A stretch of 64,000 nt of DNA from Salinigranum rubrum (GCF_002906575.1 NZ_CP026309.1:186001-250000), one strand, 5' to 3'. Positions 1-8,267 are shown, counted from the first letter of the stretch. Program-made: numbers and translations. The notes: generated by a model from the sequence alone, not told the origin.

Positions 1-261
1 GCGGTTCAGGTCCTTGATCGCGACCGGGACGCCGTGAAGGGGGCCGAGGTCGTCTCCGCGCTCGACGGCGCGTTCGGCTTCCTGAGCAGCGTCCCTGGCA
101 GACTCTGCACAGACTGTGACGTACGCGTTGATCTCGGGGTTCACCCGCTCGATACGCTCGAGGAACGCGTCGACGACTGCGACCGGCGAGCGCTCCCCGT
201 TGCGGATCTCTGCGGCTAGTGTCGTCGCAGAGGTGTAACAGAGGTCGGTCAGGTCCTTCAT
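1..261 (-). CDS. Amidase family protein (N-terminal part, cut by window edge)
   Basis: Only the first 87 codons are inside the window; the gene continues to the left. The reading frame ends in GVPVAIKDLN, the N-terminal signature of the amidase superfamily whose Lys is the base of the Ser-cisSer-Lys catalytic triad. Upstream residues (TLAAEIRNGERSPVAVVDAFLERI) fit the helical N-terminus of GatA-like and other amidases. Members hydrolyse amide bonds, either in the tRNA amidotransferase GatA or in free amidases; the two cannot be told apart from this fragment. The start is taken at 261, 4 bases after the stop of the acetyltransferase gene; an in-frame ATG at 279 would overlap that gene by 14 bases. 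The solute-binding protein gene lies two genes upstream on the same strand, so an amide uptake and hydrolysis unit is possible (inference). Confidence 0.8.
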   Translation of the reverse strand, partial: MKDLTDLCYTSATTLAAEIRNGERSPVAVVDAFLERIERVNPEINAYVTVCAESARDAAQEAERAVERGDDLGPLHGVPVAIKDLNR

Positions 262-265
262 GTCA

Positions 266-688
266 TCACTCGAGATCATATTTGAACGAGTAGCAGTATT
301 TCTCGTAGCCGAGGTCGAGATAGAATCGGTGGGCGTCTTCACGCCAGAGCCCAGATTCGAGCTCGACGGCCGCGCAACCGTTGTCTGCGGCCCATTCGTG
401 GACGTACTCGAGGAGTTCCGTGCCGTACCCTTCCGAGCGATTGTCCGCATCGACGACGAGGTCGTACACGTACGCGTGTCGGCCCAGGTAGAAGTTCGTC
501 GAGATTGTTACCCCAGCGACTGCCACCGGTTCGTCGTCGGCGTAGCCCGCGAACAGTCTGTAGCCCTCTCCGGCCATCGAATCGTACAGTTCCTCGAAGG
601 AGTCGTGGTCGAGATGATCGCGGAGTTGCTGGAGGACGGGAAATACGGCTGCGCGCTCCTCAGCCGACGTGACCGGCGCTATGCGCAT
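266..688 (-). CDS. GNAT family N-acetyltransferase
   Basis: About 140 residues, the usual size of a single GNAT domain. Motif A is seen as RSEGYGTELL, matching the acetyl-CoA pyrophosphate loop R/Q-x-x-G-x-G/A, following the beta strand YVYDLVVDAD. The C-terminal part AHRFYLDLGYEKY is the typical motif B. The open frame extends 47 codons upstream to 829, but the internal ATG at 688 begins the conserved fold (MRIAPVTSAEERAAVF) and has a purine-rich stretch just before it, so it is preferred. Substrate unknown. It lies between the solute-binding protein gene and the amidase on the same strand with short spacing and may be cotranscribed with them. Confidence 0.82.
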   Translation of the reverse strand: MRIAPVTSAEERAAVFPVLQQLRDHLDHDSFEELYDSMAGEGYRLFAGYADDEPVAVAGVTISTNFYLGRHAYVYDLVVDADNRSEGYGTELLEYVHEWAADNGCAAVELESGLWREDAHRFYLDLGYEKYCYSFKYDLE

Positions 689-780
689 CGATCCCCGTCC
701 ACTCTGGTCATCTCCGACCAGTGTTCGCTGAATTGGCTCGAACCGCGGCCACCGATCCGATCGTGTACTTGCATACGTGA

Positions 781-2112
781 TCAGTAGACCGAAGTATCGA
801 GTTCCGTCGTCGCAATTTCCGAGGGCCACACGAGATTGAGCTCTTGATCGAGAACCTGGTAGCCGAGCGCGGACTGGCTATCCGTACTCCCCCAGGCAGC
901 CTGGTGGTTGTCCTGATAGCTGATGTACCCGCTTCCTCCCGGGATTGGATCGTGTTCGAGAACCGTCGACTCCCACTCCTCGACGCTTGCAGAACGGAAG
1001 GCCTCGAGACTCTCGAAGGCGGAGGCGTACTCCGCGATTACCTTGATGTTCTGATACGATAGCGCCGCACTCCCGGTCATATCCATATCCGTTCTCTCGT
1101 TCCACGCCTCCAGCGCACCCTGTTCTTCGAGGAGCGAATCGACGCGGCCCGCGTTCAACATTGTGACCGCACCATTCGCGGCCTCACCTGCGGTCTCGCG
1201 TGCGTCTGAAATCGTCAGGCCGTAGTTGTGGAAGAAGTGAGTCTCCTCGAACCCGGCTTCGGAGAACTGTCGGGTGAGGTTGCCAGCACCCGAAGATGAG
1301 GTCTGCACGGCCCAGACGACGTCGGGGTCGTTGGACTGGATTCGTGAGAGCAGCGACGTAAAGTCGGTCGCGTCGAGACTGACTTCGTCCTGGGAGATGA
1401 TCTCCCACCCGATCTCATCGAGTTCAGTCTCCATCAGGTCCATAATCGACAACCCGTAGGACGTGTCCTCCCCGATGAGTGCAATCGTCCTGTCCTCGTA
1501 GGGGAAGTATCCGGTTTCGTTCTGTTGGAACTGTTCGAGCAGCTGCCGCCACCCGACCGCGTACGCCTCTGATGGCGGCGTGGTCTTGAAGACGTTCCAC
1601 AGCTCCTGCTCGTTGATTTTGGTGACGATTGCGTTTGAGACAGCCTCGTCGATGATCTGCGGCGTGTCTTGTCGGCCGGTGACCTCGACCGTCGCAAGCG
1701 CAACGTCGCTGTGGAATCCGCCGCCGATTACGTCCACGTTCTCCTGCTGGATCAGCCGATTGACTTCGTTGCGACCCGCCGAAGGCTGCGACTCCGAGTC
1801 GCCGAAGACGAGTTCGACGTCTTGACCGTGGACGCCGTCAGCCTCGTTGATCATATCCCGAGACATCTCGGCTGCCATCTGTTTCTGCTCGCCGATGTTC
1901 GAGGCGGGACCAGAGAACGGTCCGTAGAAGCCGATAGTCAGGCCGCTGTCGCCACCGCCACCGCCGCCGCCCATACAACCTGCTACAGAAGCCATCGCGA
2001 GCCCAGCACCGGTTGCCCGAAGGAAATTTCGTCGACTTCCGATATTCGTTTTATTTTTGGTCGACTCGTTCGACATTTTTCTACCCGAATCGGGGTTCTT
2101 CTTTGATTCCAT
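781..2112 (-). CDS. ABC transporter substrate-binding lipoprotein (branched-chain amino acid/amide type)
   Basis: Extracytoplasmic solute receptor of the type I periplasmic-binding fold (LivJ/AmiC/FmdD-like, Peripla_BP_6). The N-terminus carries a Tat motif SRRNFLR, a hydrophobic stretch and a lipobox ending in AGC, followed by a Gly-rich linker, so the protein is probably exported folded and lipid-anchored. The mature part begins LTIGFYGPFSGPASNIG, the classical start of this fold, and continues for about 390 residues. Three in-frame ATGs exist at 2136, 2112 and 2076; a TATA-like element centred near 2151 predicts transcription from about 2125, which excludes the first and favours 2112. No permease or ATPase genes are seen here; they may lie outside the window. 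The downstream amidase suggests an amide or amino acid ligand (inference). Confidence 0.85.
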   Translation of the reverse strand: MESKKNPDSGRKMSNESTKNKTNIGSRRNFLRATGAGLAMASVAGCMGGGGGGGDSGLTIGFYGPFSGPASNIGEQKQMAAEMSRDMINEADGVHGQDVELVFGDSESQPSAGRNEVNRLIQQENVDVIGGGFHSDVALATVEVTGRQDTPQIIDEAVSNAIVTKINEQELWNVFKTTPPSEAYAVGWRQLLEQFQQNETGYFPYEDRTIALIGEDTSYGLSIMDLMETELDEIGWEIISQDEVSLDATDFTSLLSRIQSNDPDVVWAVQTSSSGAGNLTRQFSEAGFEETHFFHNYGLTISDARETAGEAANGAVTMLNAGRVDSLLEEQGALEAWNERTDMDMTGSAALSYQNIKVIAEYASAFESLEAFRSASVEEWESTVLEHDPIPGGSGYISYQDNHQAAWGSTDSQSALGYQVLDQELNLVWPSEIATTELDTSVY

Positions 2113-2144
2113 AGATGTGTGTTCCACTAGCACCATCCTAAGTC

Positions 2145-2158
2145 CTATATATAAAATT
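2145..2158 (-). promoter_or_regulatory. TATA-like promoter of the substrate-binding protein gene
   Basis: On the minus strand the sequence reads AATTTTATATATAG, an excellent archaeal TATA box about 38 bases before the ATG at 2112, implying a short leader of roughly 13 bases. Confidence 0.6.
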
Positions 2159-2342
2159 TGGGAAATTATTTGTCTATTACTGTATTAAGTGGCCTGAGAT
2201 GGGACCCGGTTTTAGAATCCGGGCATGTGTTAAACCGTGTACGATAGTTACTACGCGTATCAGAGCCACGCAAAAATCCAGATGATTATGATTCGACTTC
2301 ACATCGGCAAGCTATTAGCTGGAGGCCGAACACCCTGACAAC

Positions 2343-2834
2343 ATGACTGGCGCTGGAACCGTCGAACGTCTCTTCACAGCCCCTGAACCCGAAGTTGAAA
2401 TGGTCGAACGCAGTGATGTCGAAGCCGTCGCTGGAAGTGGCCTTCGGGGTGACAGGTACTTCAGCGAAATCGAAACCGGAACGTTCGTTACGTGGAAGCC
2501 GGACGAGAAACGCCACGATGGGTACGACCTCACATTGATCGAGCAGGAGGCCGTTACAGCAATCGAACGCGAAGCCGAAATCGAACTCGCACCGGGAGAG
2601 CATCGGCGGAACATCGAAACTCGTGATGTCGCCCTCAACCATCTCGTCGGACAACGATTCCGAGTCGGTGAGGCCGTCTGTCGCGGCGATCGGCTGTGTG
2701 AACCGTGTAACTATCTTCAGCGCATCACTCGAGATGGCGTACTACAGGCGCTCACTCACCGAGGAGGACTCAGAGCGGATATTCTCGAAGACGGGATGAT
2801 TCGTCCCGGAGACGTCATCGAGCCGCTCGGATAG
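2343..2834 (+). CDS. MOSC domain-containing protein
   Basis: 163 residues, the size of a stand-alone MOSC domain (YiiM-like), a family thought to bind or deliver sulfur or molybdenum cofactor. Visible motifs are the GLRGDRYF loop near residue 33, LTLIEQEAV, GEHRRNIETRDVALNHLVG and the conserved cysteine region GDRLCEPCNYL near residue 115-125, ending GGLRADILEDGMIRPGD. All are typical of the family. A TATA-like GCTATTAG lies about 30 bases upstream, so a nearly leaderless transcript is likely. It is divergent from the substrate-binding protein gene and has no obvious functional partner beside it. Substrate unknown. Confidence 0.88.
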   Translation: MTGAGTVERLFTAPEPEVEMVERSDVEAVAGSGLRGDRYFSEIETGTFVTWKPDEKRHDGYDLTLIEQEAVTAIEREAEIELAPGEHRRNIETRDVALNHLVGQRFRVGEAVCRGDRLCEPCNYLQRITRDGVLQALTHRGGLRADILEDGMIRPGDVIEPLG

Positions 2835-3071
2835 CCCACACTCTTTCGATTGAAAAATACAGTTCGCATTCTCGTTTTCAGCCGCTGAGGCCAGTAGATA
2901 GTCGACCCGCCCGTGTCGGAACGGGTAGCACGCTTCTATCACCGGCCTGATCCGGGACCGAGTTGCAGCCTACGCCGAACGCTGGTCGAACAACGCTGTG
3001 TTGGCCCCAGTGACTCTCGTCTTCCTCGACACGCACCTGACAACTCCCGTGACGTCACTATCTTGGACACG

Positions 3072-3117
3072 GTTCAACTTGAACAATTGAACTAAGCTCT
3101 GGTCCATTTCGAAATGG
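3072..3117 (+). promoter_or_regulatory. Operator-like palindromes upstream of the aminotransferase
   Basis: GTTCAA-C-TTGAAC occupies 3072-3084 with a further TTGAAC at 3087-3092. A perfect palindrome CCATTTCGAAATGG lies at 3104-3117, about 23 bases upstream of the TATA-like box. This is where an activator would sit; the facing Lrp/AsnC gene is the obvious candidate to bind here (inference). Confidence 0.5.
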
Positions 3118-3138
3118 TGTCTTTGGATATGCAGTAAT

Positions 3139-3147
3139 TACATATAG
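3139..3147 (+). promoter_or_regulatory. TATA-like box of the aminotransferase gene
   Basis: TACATATAG lies about 25 bases before the ATG at 3168, so the transcript would begin at or next to the start codon (leaderless). Confidence 0.5.
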
Positions 3148-3167
3148 TCGGGCAAAAATCGAGATGC

Positions 3168-4580
3168 ATGGTAGCAAACCCACCGATAGACGAGATCCAT
3201 TTCTCGATGGAACCAGACGTGGAGAACGTCCCTGGGCCCCGAACTGAACAACTACTAGAACGACAACAGGAGATCGATAGCAATGCAGTCGCATATCCGC
3301 GTCGCATACCGGTCGCGCTCAAAGACGCCAAAGGGGCGACCATCAGGGACGTCGACGGAAACACTTTCCTCGACTTCTTCGCCGGAATCGGCGTGTTGAA
3401 CGTCGGCCACTCCAATCCGTACGTGCTCGACGGGGTTCACGAGCAACTCGACGAAATCACCCATACCGTGGATTTCCCGACCGAGGCACGAATCGAGTTC
3501 ATCGAACGGCTCAACGATATTGCCCCCGATGGCCTCGCCGGAAAAAGCAAGGTCGTGTTCGGAGGGCCAAGCGGAAGCGACGCAATCGAGGGGTCGATTA
3601 AACTCGCCAAACACAACACCGGTCGCCATGGTCTCCTCGCGTTCGAGGGGTCGTACCACGGTACGACAGCCGGCGCACTCAGTCTCACTGCTGGGAAGGC
3701 GTACAAAGAGGGGTACGGCCCACTGTTGGCCGACGCAGTCCACGTTCCGTTCCCCTACTCAAGCGAACCTGGACCAAGCGGCGATGTCGAGACGTTCTGT
3801 CCCTCTGAGAACTGTTGTCAAGACGGCACCTGTGCTCGTGCGCTGGACGCGGTCCAACGGAAATTTGAGGGGTCATATGGAGGACACGAATCGCCCGCAG
3901 GGATCTGGGTGGAACCGATCCAAGGAGAGGGTGGTGTCGTTGTCCCGCCGGCGGGGTTCCTCGAGGGCCTCCGCGACATCGCCGACGATAACGATGCGCT
4001 CCTGATTTTTGACGAAATCCAGACCGGATTCGGGCGTACCGGCGAATGGTTCGCCGCTGAGCATTGGGACGTAACCCCGGATGCGATGACGATGGCGAAA
4101 GGCATCGGCGGCTCCGGGCTCCCCATCGGTGCGATGATGTATCATGAACGGTATGATACGTGGGGACCGGGCGGTCACGTCGGCACGTTTCGCGGGAACG
4201 CCCCCGCATTCGTCGGTGGAATCCGTGCGATCGAGTATATCGAATCACACGACCTCCTCGCCCATGCAAGAGAGGTAGGATCATACATCCGGTCGCGGTT
4301 CCGTGAACTCGCCGAGGAGGCTCCAGAAATCACGGACGTCCGTGGAAAAGGGCAGTTCACTGGTGTCGAGTTCGAAGTGGATGGTGAGCCCTCGAAGTCG
4401 CTCGTGGAAGCGATCCAACGCGAGTGTTACCACAGGGGTGTTCTCGTGTGGTACGCCGGACGTCACAAGAGCGTCCTTCGGCTGCTGCCTCCGCTCGTGT
4501 TGACGCAGCAGCAAGCGGAAGTCGGTATGGATATCATTACTGACTCGATCCGTGGTGTCCTCGCGGACCACGATAGGTGA
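3168..4580 (+). CDS. Class III PLP-dependent aminotransferase
   Basis: 470 residues, the length expected for GABA/diaminobutyrate/ornithine-type (class III) aminotransferases. Visible landmarks are GGPSGSDAIEGSIKLAK near residues 132-148 (phosphate-binding loop), SYHGTTAGALS near 162, the cofactor Asp in LLIFDEIQTGFGRTGEW near 282, and the Schiff-base lysine K311 in TMAKGIGGSGLPIG. It transfers an amino group from an omega- or alpha-amino donor to a keto acid; the donor cannot be read from sequence. A Cys-rich insertion near residue 211-222 (CPSENCCQDGTC) matches the variable Cys insert seen in several members. The nearby Lrp/AsnC regulator on the facing strand suggests control by amino acid supply. 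Confidence 0.88.
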   Translation: MVANPPIDEIHFSMEPDVENVPGPRTEQLLERQQEIDSNAVAYPRRIPVALKDAKGATIRDVDGNTFLDFFAGIGVLNVGHSNPYVLDGVHEQLDEITHTVDFPTEARIEFIERLNDIAPDGLAGKSKVVFGGPSGSDAIEGSIKLAKHNTGRHGLLAFEGSYHGTTAGALSLTAGKAYKEGYGPLLADAVHVPFPYSSEPGPSGDVETFCPSENCCQDGTCARALDAVQRKFEGSYGGHESPAGIWVEPIQGEGGVVVPPAGFLEGLRDIADDNDALLIFDEIQTGFGRTGEWFAAEHWDVTPDAMTMAKGIGGSGLPIGAMMYHERYDTWGPGGHVGTFRGNAPAFVGGIRAIEYIESHDLLAHAREVGSYIRSRFRELAEEAPEITDVRGKGQFTGVEFEVDGEPSKSLVEAIQRECYHRGVLVWYAGRHKSVLRLLPPLVLTQQQAEVGMDIITDSIRGVLADHDR

Positions 4581-4633
4581 ACGCGAACGGCTAGTTACTG
4601 TCTATCGAGACAAAAACCTCTTTCACTCCGTCT

Positions 4634-5155
4634 TTACTCGGGAGCGTCTCCCGTCTCGTCAAGTCCGTGCGAACGCAGGATGGTCTGCTCGCTGTAGTCA
4701 CGAAACACCCCCACGCTCTCATCTCCTTTGTACGACGTGATAACGAACTTCGAACTCGTCCGTTGAATCCCGTCGATGGCCTCGAACTCCTCGATGAGTT
4801 TCTCGACCATGGCACGGGATGGGAGTCGTGAGATGACGATGAAATCTGTGTCTCCCATGGTGAAATGAACATCCGTTACGCCCTCGATTTCGGATAGGGC
4901 CTTCCCAACCTTCTTCTGATACCCCTCGCTGAACTCCGCGAGAACTTCCGAGATGACCGTGAGACCGAGTCCGGCTTTTTGCAGGTCGATCTCGAACAGG
5001 CCGTTTTTGATAACTCCCTGCTTCTTCATATTCTCGATGCGGTAGTGGACGGTCGATTTCGGAATATCCGTCTCTTGATATATCTGTTCAGGGCTCGTGG
5101 TCTCTTTCATCGCGATTGAGCGTAGAATACGAACGTCTAGGGCGTCTAAGCTCAT
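4634..5155 (-). CDS. Lrp/AsnC family transcriptional regulator
   Basis: 173 residues. An N-terminal helix-turn-helix (LDALDVRILRSIAMKETTSP through STVHYRIENMKKQGVI, residues 1-50) is followed by the alpha-beta ligand and oligomer domain (residues about 60-145, with VTDVHFTMGDTDFIVI), which together define the Lrp/AsnC feast/famine family. The last 30 residues extend beyond the usual domain. It converges on the aminotransferase gene with 53 bases between stop codons, so it probably senses an amino acid and controls that gene; the palindromes at 3072-3117 are plausible sites. The start at 5155 is the only Met before the HTH. Confidence 0.88.
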   Translation of the reverse strand: MSLDALDVRILRSIAMKETTSPEQIYQETDIPKSTVHYRIENMKKQGVIKNGLFEIDLQKAGLGLTVISEVLAEFSEGYQKKVGKALSEIEGVTDVHFTMGDTDFIVISRLPSRAMVEKLIEEFEAIDGIQRTSSKFVITSYKGDESVGVFRDYSEQTILRSHGLDETGDAPE

Positions 5156-5678
5156 CCGTAGTTTCCCTCACACGTTTCCGAACGACGACGATTTTGGGCC
5201 TCTCGCATATGTGAACCGTATCGGTCAGTGATTAAATATACTTATGTTCGAATTCCTCGCTAATCTGCCGTATTAGTTTGTGATTCTAATGCTGACCAAG
5301 CATCCAGCCACGTTTTGCTGTGTCAGTCACCCACGTCTAAAGTCGTTTACAACACGCGATGGCCCTTGTGAGCCAATCAGCACTCTACGAGTTCTGAGAA
5401 CGTGGGCTCATCAGTGGACTCCCCTTCTACCTCCGTAACGGAGTCGGCGCCGAGACCGCCGTTCAGGTTCAGCGTCCCCCGACGCGAGCGTCGCCACTTG
5501 GCTGGGCCGTCGCGGTACAAGAGAGCCGAGAGCGAGTCGCCCGCGATTTTCTGCTTCCCGGAGAAGGGTGTGGGAACTCAGCAGGGTCTCCGCAAGCACC
5601 ATTCGACCAAATCCACGATTCACCGACTGTTGGACCGCTCTTTCACTGCTGATCCTGCACACGGAGCGTGTCTGAGCG
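5156..5678. other. Intergenic region, AT-rich in its left half
   Basis: 523 bases between the regulator and the HNH gene. The left part (about 5220-5300) is clearly AT-rich and includes ATTAAATATACTTATG, which could serve as a promoter in either direction. On the minus strand, 5377-5580 encodes a stretch ending LNLNGGLGADSVTEVEGE...LVEC-stop with no start of its own and an in-frame stop upstream; it could be the tail of a decayed gene, perhaps a transposase, but I cannot assign it. The plus-strand frame 5402-5689 has the composition of a shadow. Confidence 0.4.
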
Positions 5679-6502
5679 ATGACGACTAACGCACACGACG
5701 AGTACACCTGTCCGACGTGCGGCCAGCCGTTCAGCTCACGGCGCGGGCTTGGTGTCCACCACGCCACCGTGCACGGCGAACGCCTCCCGAACCGTGAGTG
5801 TGCTCATTGCGGCGACGAATTCTACTCCGAGTACGAGAAGAAGTACTGTTCTCAGGCCTGTCTCGACGAGGCTTCCCCGTACGCTGGCGAACGGAATCCG
5901 AACTACCGCGGCGGAAAGAGGAAGACGACCTGCCGCATCTGTGGTACGGCCTTCGAGTACTACCCTTCGGAAAAACGGGGGCTATACTGTCCCGACTGTG
6001 TCGAAACAGAACAGTGGCGGATCGTACCGAATGTCCGTGGCTCCGACCATGGAATGTGGAAGGGTGGAAAGCAACACCATCCGTGCCAGATCTGTGGCGA
6101 CGTCATTGAACGGTATCCGAGTAACATCGGGGACACCATCCTCTGCAGCGACGAATGCCGGTCACAGTGGCTCTCAGAGACGTTCTCTGGGGAGGGGCAC
6201 CCGAACTGGCTGGGAGGGGGCAACGAAGCGTATGGGAGCGGCTGGGCCGACGTCCGTTCGAGGGCGCTCGACGCGATGGGTACCAGTGCGTCCACTGCGG
6301 CATCGCGCGTGAGGAACTCGGACGCAACCCTGACGTCCACCACCTCATCCCGGTTCGGTGGTACATCGAATCAGATCAGTTCACGCGAGAAGACGCACAC
6401 TTCCTCGACAACGTCGTTTCTCTGTGCAGTAGCTGCCACCGAACGGCCGAATTCGGGAAAATCAGTCCCGAACGACTGCGGACACTCCGCGATAGACGGT
6501 AG
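5679..6502 (+). pseudogene. Zinc-finger HNH endonuclease, broken by a single-base frameshift
   Basis: Read through one missing base near 6272, the gene would give about 274 residues: a C2H2-like finger (YTCPTCGQPFSS...HHATVH, residues 9-30), a Cys-rich treble-clef-like unit, two more CxxC...CxxC ribbons, and a C-terminal HNH nuclease domain (CVHCG ... DVHHLIPVR ... LCSSCH, from about 6283). Between the ribbons three related turns occur, NPNYRGG, HGMWKGG and HPNWLGG, which look like a repeated DNA-binding module. The upstream frame stays open past the nuclease region but out of frame with it. Inserting one C after GAC at 6270-6272 restores ALDRDGYQCVHCG. Such proteins resemble phage and homing-type HNH nucleases. 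No promoter is obvious. Whether the break is real decay or a base-calling error is open. Confidence 0.75.
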
Positions 6503-6620
6503 ACCCCCAACTCGATACATCGCATTTTTCCCAGGTCGACTGAACAGCGTAGCGACTCAGAACTCGGGTAAAGAACCGTTCGCGGAATCAGGCCCGCGAA
6601 CATATTCAATTTCTGACACA

Positions 6621-6693
6621 GTCCGGGTGCGAGAATCGAACCCGCGTCTCAGCCTCCACAAGGCTGAAGGATAACCACTACCCCAACCCGGAC
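6621..6693 (-). tRNA. tRNA-His (anticodon GTG)
   Basis: The minus strand folds as a full cloverleaf: acceptor TCCGGGT pairs with ACCCGGA, the anticodon stem CAGCC/GGCTG encloses the loop TTGTGGA with GTG as anticodon, and the T arm reads GCGGGTTCGATTCTCGC. The extra 5' G (position -1, base 6693) opposite a discriminator C (base 6621) is the identity element specific to tRNA-His, which supports the assignment independently. No intron is seen and CCA is not encoded. TATA-like sequence (ggttaagg) lies about 30 bases upstream. Confidence 0.95.
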
Positions 6694-6827
6694 ACGCTGG
6701 TGGCACCTAACTGCATTACCCCTTAACCCGTGAGCAGTCAAAAAGCGTTACGACTCGAATTTCGGTAGCGTGTGAGGCTCACGCACGCCCGGTCGGGTTC
6801 TGTGACAGGGCCGTCGTCCCTTCAGGT

Positions 6828-6899
6828 ATGCTTCGCATCGGACAGACTGCGCCCGACTTCCGACTCCCCGACACCGCCGGGGCGGACGCCCGGAACTAA
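6828..6899 (+). pseudogene. Truncated peroxiredoxin N-terminus
   Basis: A 23-codon frame from ATG 6828 to TAA 6897-6899 reads MLRIGQTAPDFRLPDTAG and five more residues. This is the first beta strand of AhpC/TSA (Bcp-like) peroxiredoxins, with the family's G-x-x-APDF-x-L signature. The rest of the enzyme, including the active-site Cys region, is absent: after the stop the sequence runs directly into the ADP-ribosylglycohydrolase frame. It is best read as a relic left by a deletion. A short real peptide is not excluded. Confidence 0.5.
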
Positions 6900-8267
6900 G
6901 TGTGTCTCGCCGTATCGTCTTCTGTGTACGTCGACTACCTCACTGTCGGTCCGGAGGCGCTCGCCATCGAACGTCGCCAACTCGCCGCGACGGGCCGATT
7001 GACCGAGGAGGTAGCGACCGACCTCGACGCACTGCGTGAGGACCTGTCGCGCGACGACGTCGACCCGACGACGCCGGCCCACCGACAGCGCGCCCGGTCG
7101 CTTCTCGACCGCTGTGCGTCCTTGCCGGACCCGCGCGACGACGAACCGGACGGCCTCGACGCCATCCACGCGGCCCGACCGCCGGGTCCGCGGACGCTCC
7201 CCGTGAGGGACGACGCCCGCGACCACCGCGACCACCTCGCGGGGGCGTGGGCCGGGCGCGTCGCCGGTTGTTTCCTCGGCAAGCCGGTCGAGACGTGGAC
7301 GCGAGAGCGCATCGAGGCGTTTCTCGATGCGACCGGCCAGTCGCTCGATGGGTACCTCCGCGCCGACCTCGCCGGCAGCGACGGGTTCGACCTCGACGCG
7401 ACGGGCGGGTGGGTCGACCGCGACGAGCGGGTCCGCGACGACGATATCGACTTCACGGTCGCGGCCCTGGAAACGCTCCGCCGCGTCGGCTCTTCCGTTA
7501 CCACCGAGGACCTCGCGCGGACGTGGCTGACGCAGTTACCGGCGGGTGCGCTCCACACCGCAGAGCGGGTCGCGTACCGGAACCTCCTCGACGGCGTCGA
7601 CCCGCCGGAGACGGCAACGTCCCGAAATCCGTACCGCGAACTCATCGGTGCACAGATCCGCGGCGACTGCTACGGCTACGTCGCCCCGGGCGCCCCTGAA
7701 AAAGCGGCCGCGCTCGCCCACCGGGATGCTCGTCTCAGTCACGTCCGCAACGGGTTGTACGGGGCGATGTGGGTCGCGGCGACGCTCGCGGCCGTCCCGG
7801 CGACGGAGTCGGTCTGCGACGCCCTGAACGTCGGGTTGACCGAGGTGCCCGCCGACTCCCGGTTCGCGGCGGCAGTCGAGACGGTCCTGTCGTGGTGTGA
7901 CGCCGGCATCGCGTACGAGACGGCGCTCGCCCGGGTTCACGACGCCTGGGACGACGCCGACTTCTACGAGGGGTACCACGTCCTGCCGAACGCACAGGTC
8001 GTCGCGGCGGTGCTGGCCTGGGAGTCAGCCTCCGGACCTGATCTCTCGCGAGCGCTCGCCCGTGCCGTCCGCGCGGGGTTCGACACCGACTGCAACGCGG
8101 CGACGGTCGGTTCTGTGCTGGGGTGTGCGCTCGGCCGGGACGTCGTCGCGTCGACGTGGACCGACCGGTTCGAGGAGGGCGTCCCCACGGCACTCGCCGG
8201 CCGGCCGTGCCCCACCATCGACTGGCTCGCCACGGAGACGGCCGCCGTCGCCGACCGTCTCGGGTGA
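6900..8267 (+). CDS. ADP-ribosylglycohydrolase family protein
   Basis: About 455 residues. The catalytic fold begins near residue 110 with GAWAGRVAGCFLGKPVE, followed by VRDDDIDFT near 180 (metal-binding acidic cluster) and FDTDCNAATVGSVLGCALG near 395 (the D-T-D second metal site). These are the hallmarks of DraG/ARH hydrolases, which remove ADP-ribose from proteins or nucleic acids or hydrolyse related N-glycosides using two Mg ions. The N-terminal 110 residues are an extra helical, charged region. There is no ATG: the frame opens after the TAA of the peroxiredoxin relic, so the start must be GTG at 6900 or, equally plausibly, GTG at 6924. No partner ADP-ribosyltransferase is seen nearby. 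Confidence 0.85.
   Translation: MCLAVSSSVYVDYLTVGPEALAIERRQLAATGRLTEEVATDLDALREDLSRDDVDPTTPAHRQRARSLLDRCASLPDPRDDEPDGLDAIHAARPPGPRTLPVRDDARDHRDHLAGAWAGRVAGCFLGKPVETWTRERIEAFLDATGQSLDGYLRADLAGSDGFDLDATGGWVDRDERVRDDDIDFTVAALETLRRVGSSVTTEDLARTWLTQLPAGALHTAERVAYRNLLDGVDPPETATSRNPYRELIGAQIRGDCYGYVAPGAPEKAAALAHRDARLSHVRNGLYGAMWVAATLAAVPATESVCDALNVGLTEVPADSRFAAAVETVLSWCDAGIAYETALARVHDAWDDADFYEGYHVLPNAQVVAAVLAWESASGPDLSRALARAVRAGFDTDCNAATVGSVLGCALGRDVVASTWTDRFEEGVPTALAGRPCPTIDWLATETAAVADRLG

Larger units (their letters stand above)
2835..3167. other. Intergenic region with operator-like palindromes
   Basis: 333 bases between the MOSC and aminotransferase genes. No convincing gene is seen. The right third holds a cluster of GTTCAA half-sites, a 14-base perfect palindrome and a TATA-like box that together look like the control region of the aminotransferase gene. 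Confidence 0.6.

Noticed and set aside
2203-2224. CCCGG/CCGGG stem as a terminator or operator
   Set aside because: The five-base stem with nine-base loop is weak and is expected by chance in such DNA.
5377-5580. Possible tail of a decayed transposase on the minus strand
   Set aside because: The frame ends in a protein-like stretch, but no family signature is present and an in-frame stop lies upstream. I could not name the source, so it is not reported as a gene.
5402-5689. 95-codon plus-strand frame before the HNH gene
   Set aside because: Composition is basic and Ser/Arg-rich, unlike haloarchaeal proteins; it overlaps the HNH start and no start signal is seen.
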